A DNA stretch of 64,000 nucleotides. It comes from Salegentibacter sp. (GTDB taxonomy: Bacteria; Bacteroidota; Bacteroidia; Flavobacteriales; Flavobacteriaceae). Where the stretch lies: the NCBI GenBank assembly GCA_024635795.1, contig JAGXIH010000005.1, positions 34,483-98,482 on the forward strand, read 5' to 3'. Position 1 is the stretch's first letter; each line of letters opens with the position of its first letter. The notes beneath the pieces were generated by a model. It was not told the DNA's origin, did no database searches, and saw nothing but the letters and a program-made list of their open reading frames with translations. A program made the translations under genes and the position numbers. This document shows positions 1 through 9,108 of the stretch, one piece after another.

Positions 1-2018
1 GTAATAAGTTTGAACTGGATGGAATAAGCTTTCCAGAACCAAATGTTCATCTTTTCAGTTTTAATAACCCCTACGGGGCTTGTTCAAAATGCGAAGGTTA
101 CGGAGATGTAATAGGGATTGATGAAGACCTGGTTATTCCAAACACCGGCCTCTCTGTATATGAAAATGCTATATATCCATGGCGAGGTGAAAGTATGAGC
201 TGGTACCGCAATCAGTTGGTAAATAACTCTCATAAATTTGATTTTCCTATACACAAGCCCTGGTTTGAACTTTCAGAAGAACAAAAAGAACTGGTCTGGA
301 CGGGGAATGAATATTTTGAAGGTATTAACGAGTTCTTCGAATTCCTGGAGAGTAAGGCTTATAAAATCCAGAACAGGGTAATGCTAAGCCGCTATCGGGG
401 TAAGACCAAATGCAGCGCCTGTAAAGGTAAAAGACTTAGGCCTGAAGCTGAATATGTAAAGATAGGCGGCCATAGCATCACCGATCTTGTAGAAAAACCC
501 TTGCATAAGGTAAGAGCGTTTTTCAATGACCTGGAGCTAAATGAATATGATACTCAAATCGCTAAAAGGTTATTAACCGAAATAAGAAACCGCCTGGACT
601 TTCTCTCCCAGGTAGGCCTGGATTATCTCACCCTAAACCGGAAATCCAATACCTTATCGGGAGGAGAATCCCAGCGAATAAACCTGGCAACATCCCTTGG
701 GAGTAGTCTCGTAGGATCGATGTATATACTGGATGAACCTTCAATAGGCTTGCACCCGAAAGACACTGAAAATCTAATAGAGGTTTTAAAAAATCTTCGT
801 GATTTAGGTAATACCGTCATCGTTGTAGAGCACGATGAAGACATAATGAACGCCGCCGATGAAATTATAGACATTGGTCCCGAAGCCGGAACGAATGGCG
901 GTGAAGTTGTTGCGGTAGGTAAAATGAAAGATATTTTAAAGTCCACCTCCCTTACGGCACAATATCTTAATGGCACCGAAAAGATAGAATTGCCAGAAGA
1001 AAGGCGTAAAACCAAGAGAAACATAAAAATCACCGGAGCCAGAGAGAATAATCTTAAAAATATAGATGTTACCTTCCCGCTAGGTGTTTTCACTGCGATA
1101 ACCGGGGTTTCCGGAAGTGGAAAAAGTACGCTTGTTAAGAAAATCCTTTATCCTGCTGCCCAAAAGAAAATTGGAGGTTATGGAGAGAAAGCAGGTCAGT
1201 TTACGGCCATAGAAGGAAATTTTGATAACCTGGGCAGCATTGAATTTGTTGACCAGAATCCCATTGGCCGAAGTTCCCGCTCCAACCCTGTAACCTATAT
1301 AAAAGCTTACGACGACATTAGAAACTTATTTTCGAATCAGAAATTGTCTAAGATAAGGGACTATACCCCAAAATATTTTTCATTTAATGTGGATGGAGGC
1401 CGCTGTGAAGTTTGTAAAGGAGAAGGGGAAGTTACCATAGAGATGCAGTTTATGGCTGATGTGCACCTGGAGTGTGAAGCCTGCAACGGAAAACGCTTTA
1501 AAAAAGAAGTCCTGGAGGTAACATTTGGCGATAAGAACATAGATGATGTTTTAAAAATGACTATCGATGATGCTACAGAGTTTTTTCACGAGCACAAGCA
1601 AGAAAAAATAGTCAGAAAATTAAAACCTTTACAAGATGTAGGCCTCGGCTATGTGCAATTAGGCCAGAGCTCCTCTACTCTTTCCGGAGGGGAAGCACAG
1701 CGTATTAAACTGGCTTCTTTTCTGGTAAAAGGAAACACCAAGGAAAAGGCCCTGTTTATTTTTGATGAGCCTACCACCGGATTGCATTTTCATGATATTA
1801 AAAAGTTGCTGAAGTCATTCAACGCCCTGATTAAAAAAGGGCATTCTGTGATCGTAATTGAACACAATATGGACCTGGTTAAATGCGCCGATTATGTGAT
1901 CGACCTTGGCCCCGAGGGAGGAGAAAACGGAGGCCATCTTGTTGCCTTCGGCACTCCGGAAGAGGTTGCTAAAAACAAGAAGTCCTATACCGCAAAATAC
2001 CTGAAGGAAAAATTATAG
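1..2018 (+). CDS. uvrA: Excinuclease ABC subunit A (UvrA), 5' part outside window
   Basis: DNA-damage recognition ATPase of nucleotide excision repair. The reading frame is open from the first complete codon (base 3), so the gene enters from the left edge and about 670 of the usual 900-950 residues are seen. Visible in order: CSKC zinc pair (about residue 28), CSAC zinc pair, first ABC signature LSGGESQRINLA with Walker B YILDEPSIGLH, second Walker A GVSGSGKST, the second zinc finger (CEVC and CEAC), second signature STLSGGEAQRIKLA and FDEPTTGLH. The first Walker A lies off the window. All visible catalytic motifs are intact. Many Bacteroidota have two UvrA paralogues; which one this is cannot be told here. 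Confidence 0.95.
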   Translation, partial: NKFELDGISFPEPNVHLFSFNNPYGACSKCEGYGDVIGIDEDLVIPNTGLSVYENAIYPWRGESMSWYRNQLVNNSHKFDFPIHKPWFELSEEQKELVWTGNEYFEGINEFFEFLESKAYKIQNRVMLSRYRGKTKCSACKGKRLRPEAEYVKIGGHSITDLVEKPLHKVRAFFNDLELNEYDTQIAKRLLTEIRNRLDFLSQVGLDYLTLNRKSNTLSGGESQRINLATSLGSSLVGSMYILDEPSIGLHPKDTENLIEVLKNLRDLGNTVIVVEHDEDIMNAADEIIDIGPEAGTNGGEVVAVGKMKDILKSTSLTAQYLNGTEKIELPEERRKTKRNIKITGARENNLKNIDVTFPLGVFTAITGVSGSGKSTLVKKILYPAAQKKIGGYGEKAGQFTAIEGNFDNLGSIEFVDQNPIGRSSRSNPVTYIKAYDDIRNLFSNQKLSKIRDYTPKYFSFNVDGGRCEVCKGEGEVTIEMQFMADVHLECEACNGKRFKKEVLEVTFGDKNIDDVLKMTIDDATEFFHEHKQEKIVRKLKPLQDVGLGYVQLGQSSSTLSGGEAQRIKLASFLVKGNTKEKALFIFDEPTTGLHFHDIKKLLKSFNALIKKGHSVIVIEHNMDLVKCADYVIDLGPEGGENGGHLVAFGTPEEVAKNKKSYTAKYLKEKL

Positions 2019-2122
2019 GTTCCACCAAACCAACTTAAAATACTGAAAATCAAAATATTTGGTTGTTTCGCAACAAATATTAATAAGCTCACTAGCGGCT
2101 CCTAACCTGGCTTTACGGACTT

Positions 2123-2138
2123 TGGCACGTAGTTTGTA
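2123..2138 (+). promoter_or_regulatory. Sigma54-like -24/-12 promoter
   Basis: TTGGCACG-TAGT-TTGT matches the RpoN consensus TTGGCACG-N4-TTGC except for the last base (T for C). The GG and the final G-pair position are 10 nt apart as required. It ends 57 nt before the start of the basic-tail secreted protein. Assignment rests on the motif alone. Confidence 0.45.
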
Positions 2139-2195
2139 ACTTTTAAGTCGTAACCCACTCCTATCATAAGGGTTTCAGAACTTAAAACCTTACAA

Positions 2196-3443
2196 ATGAA
2201 AAATATTCTCCTCATCTTTAGTCTGCTTTTCTTCGGAATTTCAGGTTCCGCCTCGGAAGCTTCAGATCTTCGCAGGAATGCCTATACAGATTCATTTATC
2301 TTCATCGAAGACGGTGTTGAATTTGCCATTTATCCTAATGGAGAATTCGACTTCTACTATAACCCAAATTTCAGAAGAACGAATGTGGTCAACATCTCAA
2401 CTCCAAATGTAAATATCAGTTATAACTCCGGTTATAATTATGATCCCTATATTCAATATGATGATTATGGAGCGGTTATCCAGGTGGAGAATGTTCCAAT
2501 CTATTATGATTACTACGGAAGAATAATCCAGGCTGGAGATGTATTGATCGACTATAACCGCAACGGCAGAGTGGCCCGTGTTGGAAACTTATATGTTAGG
2601 TACAACAGGTTTAACCAGTTTGCTCATTTTTCAGGATATATTAATCATTATAACAGACAATACGTATACAGACCATGGCACAGGTATTACAGCAGGCCAT
2701 ACAGCCACGTAAGCATCGTATTCAATAGACCGTACAGGGCTTACTATCAGCCAAACCGATTAACCTATGTGCAACACAACACATATTATACAAACAACTA
2801 TAATACCTACGTAAATAAGAATTTTTATCGTCCTGACCAGAAAGTAGTTTCCTACAATAACGGAAGAAGAACTTCTGATAAAAGGGATTTACAAAAAATA
2901 AATACACGCAGATCCAGCCAGGTTGTCTCTGAAAATAACACCCGAAGAAGTGCTCAAAACAGTACCAGAGCTAATGCTTCAAATAATGAAAAAGCTGTGA
3001 TCTCCAGAAGACAGTCAAGCAGTAATTCTGCTGGAAAAGCGATCCGTGGGAACACCAGTAGAAGTTCTGATACCAGAGCTACTAAAGCGCCAACAAGAAC
3101 AAGAGCAAACACCCAGGCCACAGGTAGCAGAACACAGGCTAGAACTGCGCAGGTAAAGAATACAAGGAATGCCAGAGCTCAGCAAAGTACGCAGAGAAAA
3201 GCCACTGTTAAAAAGCAGGCAACTCAGCAAAGAAGAAGTAATGTAACAAAGTCTACCCCGACTAACAGAAACACGCAGGCAAGATCTTCAGGAAGATCAA
3301 ATACAAGAGTTCAAAGCAGTGCCCCGGCTTCAAGAAAACCGGCAGCGGTTAAGACTCAGAGAAACACACGCTCAGGTGCCGTAAGAGGAAAAACTTCTAC
3401 CCGAAATAACACTTCGGCACGAAATGTGAATGGTAGAGGTTAA
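2196..3443 (+). CDS. Secreted protein with Tyr/Asn-rich body and long basic disordered tail
   Basis: Function unknown. Residues 1-20 form a signal peptide (hydrophobic stretch LLIFSLLFFGISGSASEA). Residues 25-160 contain repeated Tyr-rich segments of the type YDDYGxxIQxxNxxIYYDYYGRIIQ, probably short beta units around a conserved flavobacterial domain. From about residue 215 the protein becomes low complexity, dominated by Arg, Ser, Thr, Asn, Gln and Ala with almost no acidic residues, giving a roughly 200-residue strongly basic tail. No catalytic motif is visible. The gene stands alone between a sigma54-like site and a hairpin terminator. The tail could bind polyanions such as extracellular DNA or polysaccharide; that is inference. 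Confidence 0.8.
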   Translation: MKNILLIFSLLFFGISGSASEASDLRRNAYTDSFIFIEDGVEFAIYPNGEFDFYYNPNFRRTNVVNISTPNVNISYNSGYNYDPYIQYDDYGAVIQVENVPIYYDYYGRIIQAGDVLIDYNRNGRVARVGNLYVRYNRFNQFAHFSGYINHYNRQYVYRPWHRYYSRPYSHVSIVFNRPYRAYYQPNRLTYVQHNTYYTNNYNTYVNKNFYRPDQKVVSYNNGRRTSDKRDLQKINTRRSSQVVSENNTRRSAQNSTRANASNNEKAVISRRQSSSNSAGKAIRGNTSRSSDTRATKAPTRTRANTQATGSRTQARTAQVKNTRNARAQQSTQRKATVKKQATQQRRSNVTKSTPTNRNTQARSSGRSNTRVQSSAPASRKPAAVKTQRNTRSGAVRGKTSTRNNTSARNVNGRG

Positions 3444-3479
3444 AAGTTCATAATTTAAATTTTTTTGGTTGGTTAGTTG

Positions 3480-3525
3480 GAAACCCCTTTGGGCATCACA
3501 AATGTCCTGGGGGTTTCTCTTTTTA
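3480..3525 (+). terminator. Rho-independent terminator
   Basis: Stem GAAACCCC / GGGGTTTC with an inner GGGCA/TGTCC extension, followed by CTCTTTTT. It ends the basic-tail gene and overlaps the stop codon of the convergent flippase gene. Confidence 0.8.
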
Positions 3526-4986
3526 TGTGCTTTTTCTCCTTACAAATTTTTCAATTAGATTTCTTATTTCAGGAGAAAAATTCATTCTATATGCAAATAT
3601 TAAAAAGAGCCCTATGATCAGCAGAGACTTGAGGGATATGTTTATTAAAGGATGAAAAGGAAACTCCCAATAATAGAAGCTTAAACTAAACACGACTGTA
3701 AAGGCCATTACCAACCAGGTTTTTGAAACAAAAGGCACCAACCGGAATTTGGTATAAACAAGGTAAATTTTCGAGGTGTTATAGATCCCAAAGGCCAGGA
3801 AACTTGCAATCGCTGCGCCTTCAATCCCATAAAGCGGTATAAAAATAATATTAAAGACAAAAGCCAAAACTGCCAGAAAAACTCCAATGGCAAGCACAAT
3901 GCGGTAATAATCTGAGTTGAATAAAATACTGTTATTGTTTCCGAGAAAATTATCATAAAGCTTAACCAGAGAAATAAGCAGAACTACCAGGATACTCAGT
4001 TCATATTCTTCAGGAATCAGTTCATAGAGCTGTTGCACATTACTAATTATCAGAATAAAGATCAAGCCGCTAACTATAAGAAGATTTATCGAGCTTTTCT
4101 TATATAGATTTCCCAAGCCTTCTATATCCTTTAAATTCAGCATTTCTGCCGTCATGGGGTGAGTTATCTGATTCATTGCTTTTTGTGGCACCGAAATCAC
4201 CGTAGCAATGTAAACCATTATTCCGTAGATGGCCACATTTTCTATAGGCAGGTAATATTCAATCATCACCTTGTCCAGGTCCAGCAAGACCATAGCCACA
4301 GAGGCTGCAATAAGAATAAGTGAAGTATATTTCAAGACACTGGAAAGGTTTTCAGGAAACAAGAAATTTATCTTTGGCCTATACAAGCTGAAGGCATATA
4401 CGGCCATTATCAAGCTTCTGATCACAAAAACAAAGGCTATCCCATAAATAAACCAAGGTATGCTCAAGATTTGGAAATAGACCGCGAAGAGCAGCAGGCT
4501 GATGCAAGTTCGGTGAAAAACCTCCTTCATCACATTTCCGAAGACACTCCGGAAATGCACCTTAGACCAGGCAAAGAATACCTCAAAATAGGCTATAGCC
4601 ACCGCAATGAGAAATATTAACCAGATATAGGGCTTTACCAGGGTATTTCCATCAGAAAAATAATTCAGTAAAAGATCGTAGCCCATAACCCCTACAAAGC
4701 CTAAAAAAGCAGAAACCACCAAGGGTAAGAATAACACCAGGTTGAGCAACCGGTCTTTCTCCTCTCTGGTTTTATAAAAACTAAAGAATTTCACTAAGGT
4801 ACTATGTACGCCAAAAGCCATAAATGGCCAGATCAAATTAGCTGCCGAAAGCAGGAAACTTACAAGACCATAATATTCCTGTTCTAGAAAATAAGTAAAA
4901 AGAAAAAGGGTATTGATGGCTCCAATCCCAAAACCGACATACGTAGTAACCAGGTTTTTAAAAGACTGATTTAAAATTACACCCAT
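3523..4986 (-). CDS. Polysaccharide/lipid flippase, Wzx-like (MOP superfamily)
   Basis: Integral membrane protein of 487 residues with roughly 12-14 hydrophobic segments from residue 10 to the C-terminus. The N-terminus LVTTYVGFGIGAINTLFLFTY and following segments are typical of lipopolysaccharide/O-antigen flippases of the MATE/MVF superfamily, which move lipid-linked oligosaccharides across the inner membrane. Length fits the family (about 450-500). The next gene upstream on the same strand is a glycosyltransferase only 9 nt away, so the two are probably co-transcribed with YfhO in an envelope-glycan operon. The transported substrate cannot be read from sequence. Confidence 0.85.
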   Translation of the reverse strand: MGVILNQSFKNLVTTYVGFGIGAINTLFLFTYFLEQEYYGLVSFLLSAANLIWPFMAFGVHSTLVKFFSFYKTREEKDRLLNLVLFLPLVVSAFLGFVGVMGYDLLLNYFSDGNTLVKPYIWLIFLIAVAIAYFEVFFAWSKVHFRSVFGNVMKEVFHRTCISLLLFAVYFQILSIPWFIYGIAFVFVIRSLIMAVYAFSLYRPKINFLFPENLSSVLKYTSLILIAASVAMVLLDLDKVMIEYYLPIENVAIYGIMVYIATVISVPQKAMNQITHPMTAEMLNLKDIEGLGNLYKKSSINLLIVSGLIFILIISNVQQLYELIPEEYELSILVVLLISLVKLYDNFLGNNNSILFNSDYYRIVLAIGVFLAVLAFVFNIIFIPLYGIEGAAIASFLAFGIYNTSKIYLVYTKFRLVPFVSKTWLVMAFTVVFSLSFYYWEFPFHPLINISLKSLLIIGLFLIFAYRMNFSPEIRNLIEKFVRRKST

Positions 4987-4995
4987 AGCGTGATT

Positions 4996-6276
4996 TTACT
5001 TTAGCAAGTTAGCCAATTTACCGGTAAGCATCTTGCGGCTATATTGCGCTATATTCTTCGGTTCCGAATTTAAATTCCCTTTCTTAAATTCTGAAAAAAG
5101 TTTTCTAAGCTGAACTTTCACTGCTTCTTTATCTGAATAATCAAAGCACTCCCCTGCTCCTGTTACCTCTAAAATTTTCTGAACATCCCAGTTTTCGGGC
5201 CCGATAGCCAGGATAGGTCTTTTAGCGTTCAGGTATTCAAATATTTTCCCTGGAATGATGCCCCGCGTTTCTATACTATCTATTTCCAACAGCAGTAATA
5301 CCTGGCTTTTACGCTGAAACCTCAAGGCTTCTTGGTGGCTCACATAAGGTATCAATTCCAAATGCACTTCCAGTTTATTTTCTTTTATACTTTTTATGAC
5401 TTCAGAGCTCACCTTGCCTACCAGACGAAGCTGGAAGGAATTCTTGAATTCAGCATCTTCTTCGATCAATTCCTGAAAACATTCCCAGAGGAATTTCGGG
5501 TTTCTCCCGGAAAGAAGGGAGCCAATATGAGAAAAACTGAATTTTTCATCGGGGACGATAGGTTTTAAAAAGTTCACTTCATCATATCCGTTGGTGATAA
5601 GGAAAACCGGCTTTTGGGTTTTACTTTCAAATTCGGCTTTGGTAGTATGGCTGGTCGCTATAATCTTATCAGCAGCATTTAAAACCTCTCGCTCAAATAA
5701 TTCATGTTTTTTCTGAGCACTTTTAGTGAGTTTTAATTTAGAGTGATAACCAATTTGGGTCCAGGGATCCCTGAAATCGGCAATCCATTGTATTGGCAAT
5801 TCCTTTTTTAAATTTAAGCCGATAAGATGAAGGCTATGTGGTGGGCCGGTAGTGATCACGATATCGATATCTTCCTTTTTTAGAAAATTTATCAGATACT
5901 TAACCGAAGGCTTTATCCAGAATTTTCTTGCATCGGGAATGAAGAAATTTCCTCTTATATATAACATCAGGCTTTGCAACCAAGCCTGGTTTTTTTTTTC
6001 TGCAATTATGCCGGAACTTATAGTCTCTGTTTCCTTTTTTGAAAACAAACCAGCGAGACTATAAGGTTCGAATATTTTTCGTCTTAAAATTTGAAGGTTT
6101 TCGGGAACCTCACTTTCCAGATTCTTATCGGTTATGGGATAGGTAGGGTTTTCTGGAATAAATAGTACGGGTTCAATCTCAAACTCCCTGAGGTATTTCA
6201 CGAATTTCAACCAACGTTGTACCCCGGGACCACCGGCCGGGGGCCAGTAATATGTTATGATAAGAACCTTTTTCAT
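4996..6276 (-). CDS. Glycosyltransferase, GT4-like (GT-B fold)
   Basis: Transfers a sugar from a nucleotide donor, presumably in envelope polysaccharide assembly. The N-terminus MKKVLIITYYWPPAGGPGVQR is the characteristic acceptor-domain start of this flavobacterial glycosyltransferase family. A central WIADFRDPW motif (about residue 165) and a C-terminal donor-domain stretch ending EYLNAKRPILAIGPE (about 345) are visible; 426 residues is normal length. It lies 9 nt upstream of the flippase and 5 nt downstream of the YfhO gene, a compact three-gene unit. Donor and acceptor sugars are unknown. Confidence 0.87.
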   Translation of the reverse strand: MKKVLIITYYWPPAGGPGVQRWLKFVKYLREFEIEPVLFIPENPTYPITDKNLESEVPENLQILRRKIFEPYSLAGLFSKKETETISSGIIAEKKNQAWLQSLMLYIRGNFFIPDARKFWIKPSVKYLINFLKKEDIDIVITTGPPHSLHLIGLNLKKELPIQWIADFRDPWTQIGYHSKLKLTKSAQKKHELFEREVLNAADKIIATSHTTKAEFESKTQKPVFLITNGYDEVNFLKPIVPDEKFSFSHIGSLLSGRNPKFLWECFQELIEEDAEFKNSFQLRLVGKVSSEVIKSIKENKLEVHLELIPYVSHQEALRFQRKSQVLLLLEIDSIETRGIIPGKIFEYLNAKRPILAIGPENWDVQKILEVTGAGECFDYSDKEAVKVQLRKLFSEFKKGNLNSEPKNIAQYSRKMLTGKLANLLK

Positions 6277-6281
6277 AGCTG

Positions 6282-8699
6282 TTATTCCTTACGGCGAATA
6301 CCGTAAAATATACCTCCCAGAATTGCCAAAACAAGAACTATAGAACTCGCAAGGGCAATACTACTTCCTGTATTTACGACTTCCGGTTCAAACCTAAAGG
6401 TAATTTCGTGTTCTCCGGCAGGAATTTCCATAGCCCGCAACACATAATTTACCCGGAAGTGTTCTACTGTTTGACCATCTATATAAGCCTGCCAACCCGG
6501 ATTATAATACATCTCTGAAAAAACCGCCAGCTGCTCGCTATCCGATTGGAAATCATAGATCATTTCATTAGGCGACGCGCTTATCAAACTTATTTCCCCA
6601 ATGGCATTCCATTCGGTATTACCGGAAACTATTTCCCTGAATTTTTCATCTGCAATTGCAGTATTTTGAAGATCTGTTTCCTCCAGTTCAAGAATTTCCT
6701 CATTGGCATCAGCAACATATTCCAGTTCATTCACAAGCCACGCATTCCCATAAGCCCCGGGATTTTGCTGAACTTGGGGGCTTCCATCTTCAGAAGGAAC
6801 TATGAAATATTTTACATTCAGCATATTCAAAATATCCATATTGTTCTGCGAAATATAGAAATCAAAAAGATCCTGCATACGTCCCGGTTTGGCCGCGTGG
6901 TAGCCACCAATGCTGTTATGGAAATAAGAAGTTCTTCCGGTGTTAAATGGACTGCCGCTCACATCAAACACCCGATAATGCGATTCATCCTGAAGGATTT
7001 GTTCATCGGCCTGAGTAGGCTGAAATGGTTGTTCCATTTGCCTGGCGTTCACAAAGTCATCATTATTTACATAGCGACGGTCTACGCCAACCAGATCGAA
7101 TAGAATTAAGATTGCAAAGGCCCCAACAAGCAGATTTTTCCGTAGTTTTCCTTTAAGATAAAACCAAATAAGGGAAACACACAATCCAACCAGGATAAGG
7201 CTTCTAAGGGCATCGGCAGTAAAAATTGCCTTCCGGTCTTCTTTAAGTGCCCGCACAAAATCCATCCCGAGTTGTTGTCTTAATGCAGCATCAGAACCAC
7301 CGCTAAAATCAAAAAGCACCGATTTAAATAAAAGAAAAACCAGGGCCAAACCTCCGGTAATGATCCCTGCCCATTTAAGTGCATATTCCTTTTTATCCGC
7401 TGAAATTTCTTTAGAGAATAAGCGGGAAAGTCCTACTACAGCTAAAACAGGCACACATAATTCAATAATTACCTGAATTGATGATACCGCCCTGAATTTA
7501 TTATAGAGTGGCACATAATCGATGAACAATTCGGTTAAAAAGCCGAAGTTTTTACCCCAGGATAACAACAGTGCCAGAATACTTCCACCTACTATCCACC
7601 ATTTAAGTCGGCCTCTTATTAAAAATAGCGCAAAAACGAAAAAGAATAAAACTGTAGCGCCAATGTATGCCGGGGCTCCTACAAAGGGTTGATCGCCCCA
7701 GTATGTGGGCGCGTTATTAACAAAATCGGCAGCCTGAGCCGGTGAGGCCCCAAGTTCCATTATTGCCTGGTAAACATTTGAATCTTCATCTAGTTTTTCA
7801 GCATTGGAGCCTCCCATAAACCTTGGGATAAACAAGTTAAAAGTTTCAACGATGCCGTAACTGTATTCAGTTATATAGTTATAATCAAGGCCGCTACCAC
7901 TCTTCTCAGATCCATCGGGTTCAATAGTGAGGCCGGTATCCCCTCTCGTGCTAAACTGGGTATATTCCTGCGTTGCCAATAAATTGGTTGCATTGGCTCC
8001 TATGGCCAGAATTACAGCTATAACCATTACTCCCAGGGCTTTAAAATACTGCGGAACCAGGCCTTTTCTATAAGCATCAACCAGATAAGCAATACCGAGT
8101 ACGATAACGAGCAGCAACAGATAATAAGTCATCTGGAAATGGTTTGCACCAATTTCAAGAGCCATGGCGATGGCCAGTAAAATTCCTCCAAGCCAGAATT
8201 TTTGCCTGAAGGTTAAGATTATTCCGCCCAAAACCATGGGCATATAGGCAATAGCGTGAGCCTTGGCATTATGCCCCACGCCAAGTATTATAATGAGATA
8301 CGTTGAAAATCCAAATGCAAGAGCTCCTAAGAAGGCAAGCTTAAAATCGAGTTTCAAACAAAGAAGGAGGATGTAAAAACCCAGAAAATAAAGAAATAGG
8401 TAATCCGCCGGTCTTGGAAGAAAACGCAGCACAGAGTCCAGCTTTTTCACATAATTATGAGGATAATTAGCTCCCAGTTGATAGGTAGGCATTCCGCCAA
8501 ATGCGGCATTGGTCCAGTAGGGTTCTTCGCCTGTTTGAGCTCTGAAATCGTTCTGCTCTTTGGCCATCCCCGTATATTGAACGATATCACTCTGGAAGAT
8601 CATTTTACCCTGAAGTACAGGACTAAAATATAACAGGGAAATTACAATGAAACTAAATAAAACAAGAATATGAGGAAGATACCGCTTGTACTGAGCCAT
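6282..8699 (-). CDS. YfhO family membrane protein
   Basis: Large polytopic inner-membrane protein (805 residues from the ATG; the preceding in-frame codon is TTG). The N-terminal two thirds has many transmembrane helices with the family motif FxSDIVQY near residue 35 and AxAHAIAYMPMVLGG near 150. A periplasmic C-terminal domain (about 560-770) follows, then one last helix and a basic end GIRRKE. YfhO proteins resemble GT-C glycosyltransferases and in Firmicutes take part in glycosylating lipoteichoic acid; the role in Bacteroidota is not settled. First gene of the YfhO-glycosyltransferase-flippase set. Confidence 0.88.
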   Translation of the reverse strand: MAQYKRYLPHILVLFSFIVISLLYFSPVLQGKMIFQSDIVQYTGMAKEQNDFRAQTGEEPYWTNAAFGGMPTYQLGANYPHNYVKKLDSVLRFLPRPADYLFLYFLGFYILLLCLKLDFKLAFLGALAFGFSTYLIIILGVGHNAKAHAIAYMPMVLGGIILTFRQKFWLGGILLAIAMALEIGANHFQMTYYLLLLVIVLGIAYLVDAYRKGLVPQYFKALGVMVIAVILAIGANATNLLATQEYTQFSTRGDTGLTIEPDGSEKSGSGLDYNYITEYSYGIVETFNLFIPRFMGGSNAEKLDEDSNVYQAIMELGASPAQAADFVNNAPTYWGDQPFVGAPAYIGATVLFFFVFALFLIRGRLKWWIVGGSILALLLSWGKNFGFLTELFIDYVPLYNKFRAVSSIQVIIELCVPVLAVVGLSRLFSKEISADKKEYALKWAGIITGGLALVFLLFKSVLFDFSGGSDAALRQQLGMDFVRALKEDRKAIFTADALRSLILVGLCVSLIWFYLKGKLRKNLLVGAFAILILFDLVGVDRRYVNNDDFVNARQMEQPFQPTQADEQILQDESHYRVFDVSGSPFNTGRTSYFHNSIGGYHAAKPGRMQDLFDFYISQNNMDILNMLNVKYFIVPSEDGSPQVQQNPGAYGNAWLVNELEYVADANEEILELEETDLQNTAIADEKFREIVSGNTEWNAIGEISLISASPNEMIYDFQSDSEQLAVFSEMYYNPGWQAYIDGQTVEHFRVNYVLRAMEIPAGEHEITFRFEPEVVNTGSSIALASSIVLVLAILGGIFYGIRRKE

Positions 8700-8726
8700 C
8701 AAAAAAATAATTTAGTAGGCTCGAAA

Positions 8727-9002
8727 TTAATCAATTTCTTCGTAATCGATGTATTCTCCTACTTTTTTGTTGGATCTGGGCTTAGCCTTAGATTTTTTAT
8801 CTACGTTAACCTTAGGTTCTTTTTTCTGAGAATTATAAGGTTGCTGCTGATTGAATTGCTGCTCAAATTGTTTGCCCACTTTCCGCATAAAATATTTAAG
8901 GATCAATGGACCAAACCAACGAACTAATAATTTAAATCCGAAGTATACTAACAGGATTATTAAAATCGTTTTCAGAACAGCTGTAAAAGAAGCTTCAAAC
9001 AT
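8727..9002 (-). CDS. DUF4834 family small membrane protein
   Basis: 91 residues: one N-terminal transmembrane helix (about 8-28), then a basic Gln-rich cytoplasmic part and an acidic end EYIDYEEID. This is the layout of DUF4834, a small conserved protein of Bacteroidota with no assigned function. It lies 27 nt upstream of the yfhO-like gene on the same strand, the common neighbourhood for this family, and a TAnnTTTG promoter element lies just upstream of its start. Confidence 0.8.
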   Translation of the reverse strand: MFEASFTAVLKTILIILLVYFGFKLLVRWFGPLILKYFMRKVGKQFEQQFNQQQPYNSQKKEPKVNVDKKSKAKPRSNKKVGEYIDYEEID

Positions 9003-9016
9003 TTAATGGCTTTTTG

Positions 9017-9024
9017 CAAAAATA
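9017..9024 (-). promoter_or_regulatory. TAnnTTTG (-7) promoter element
   Basis: Reads TATTTTTG on the minus strand. Transcription would start about 10 nt before the DUF4834 gene. No clear TTG -33 element. Confidence 0.5.
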
Positions 9025-9080
9025 AAAATTAGGCTTAACAAATGCGAGGTTTTCAATCCTAAATTAATAATAAATTCTCC

Positions 9081-9088
9081 TATATTTG
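9081..9088 (+). promoter_or_regulatory. TAnnTTTG (-7) promoter element
   Basis: TATATTTG, 20 nt before the ATG of the outer-membrane transporter-like gene; it predicts a leader of about 16 nt. Confidence 0.5.
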
Positions 9089-9108
9089 ATTTAATAAAGA
9101 CAATTGCT

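Noticed and set aside
1..194. uvrA as a 5'-truncated pseudogene starting at an internal ATG
   Set aside because: The frame is open to the window edge and encodes conserved UvrA sequence including a zinc pair, so the gene simply continues outside.
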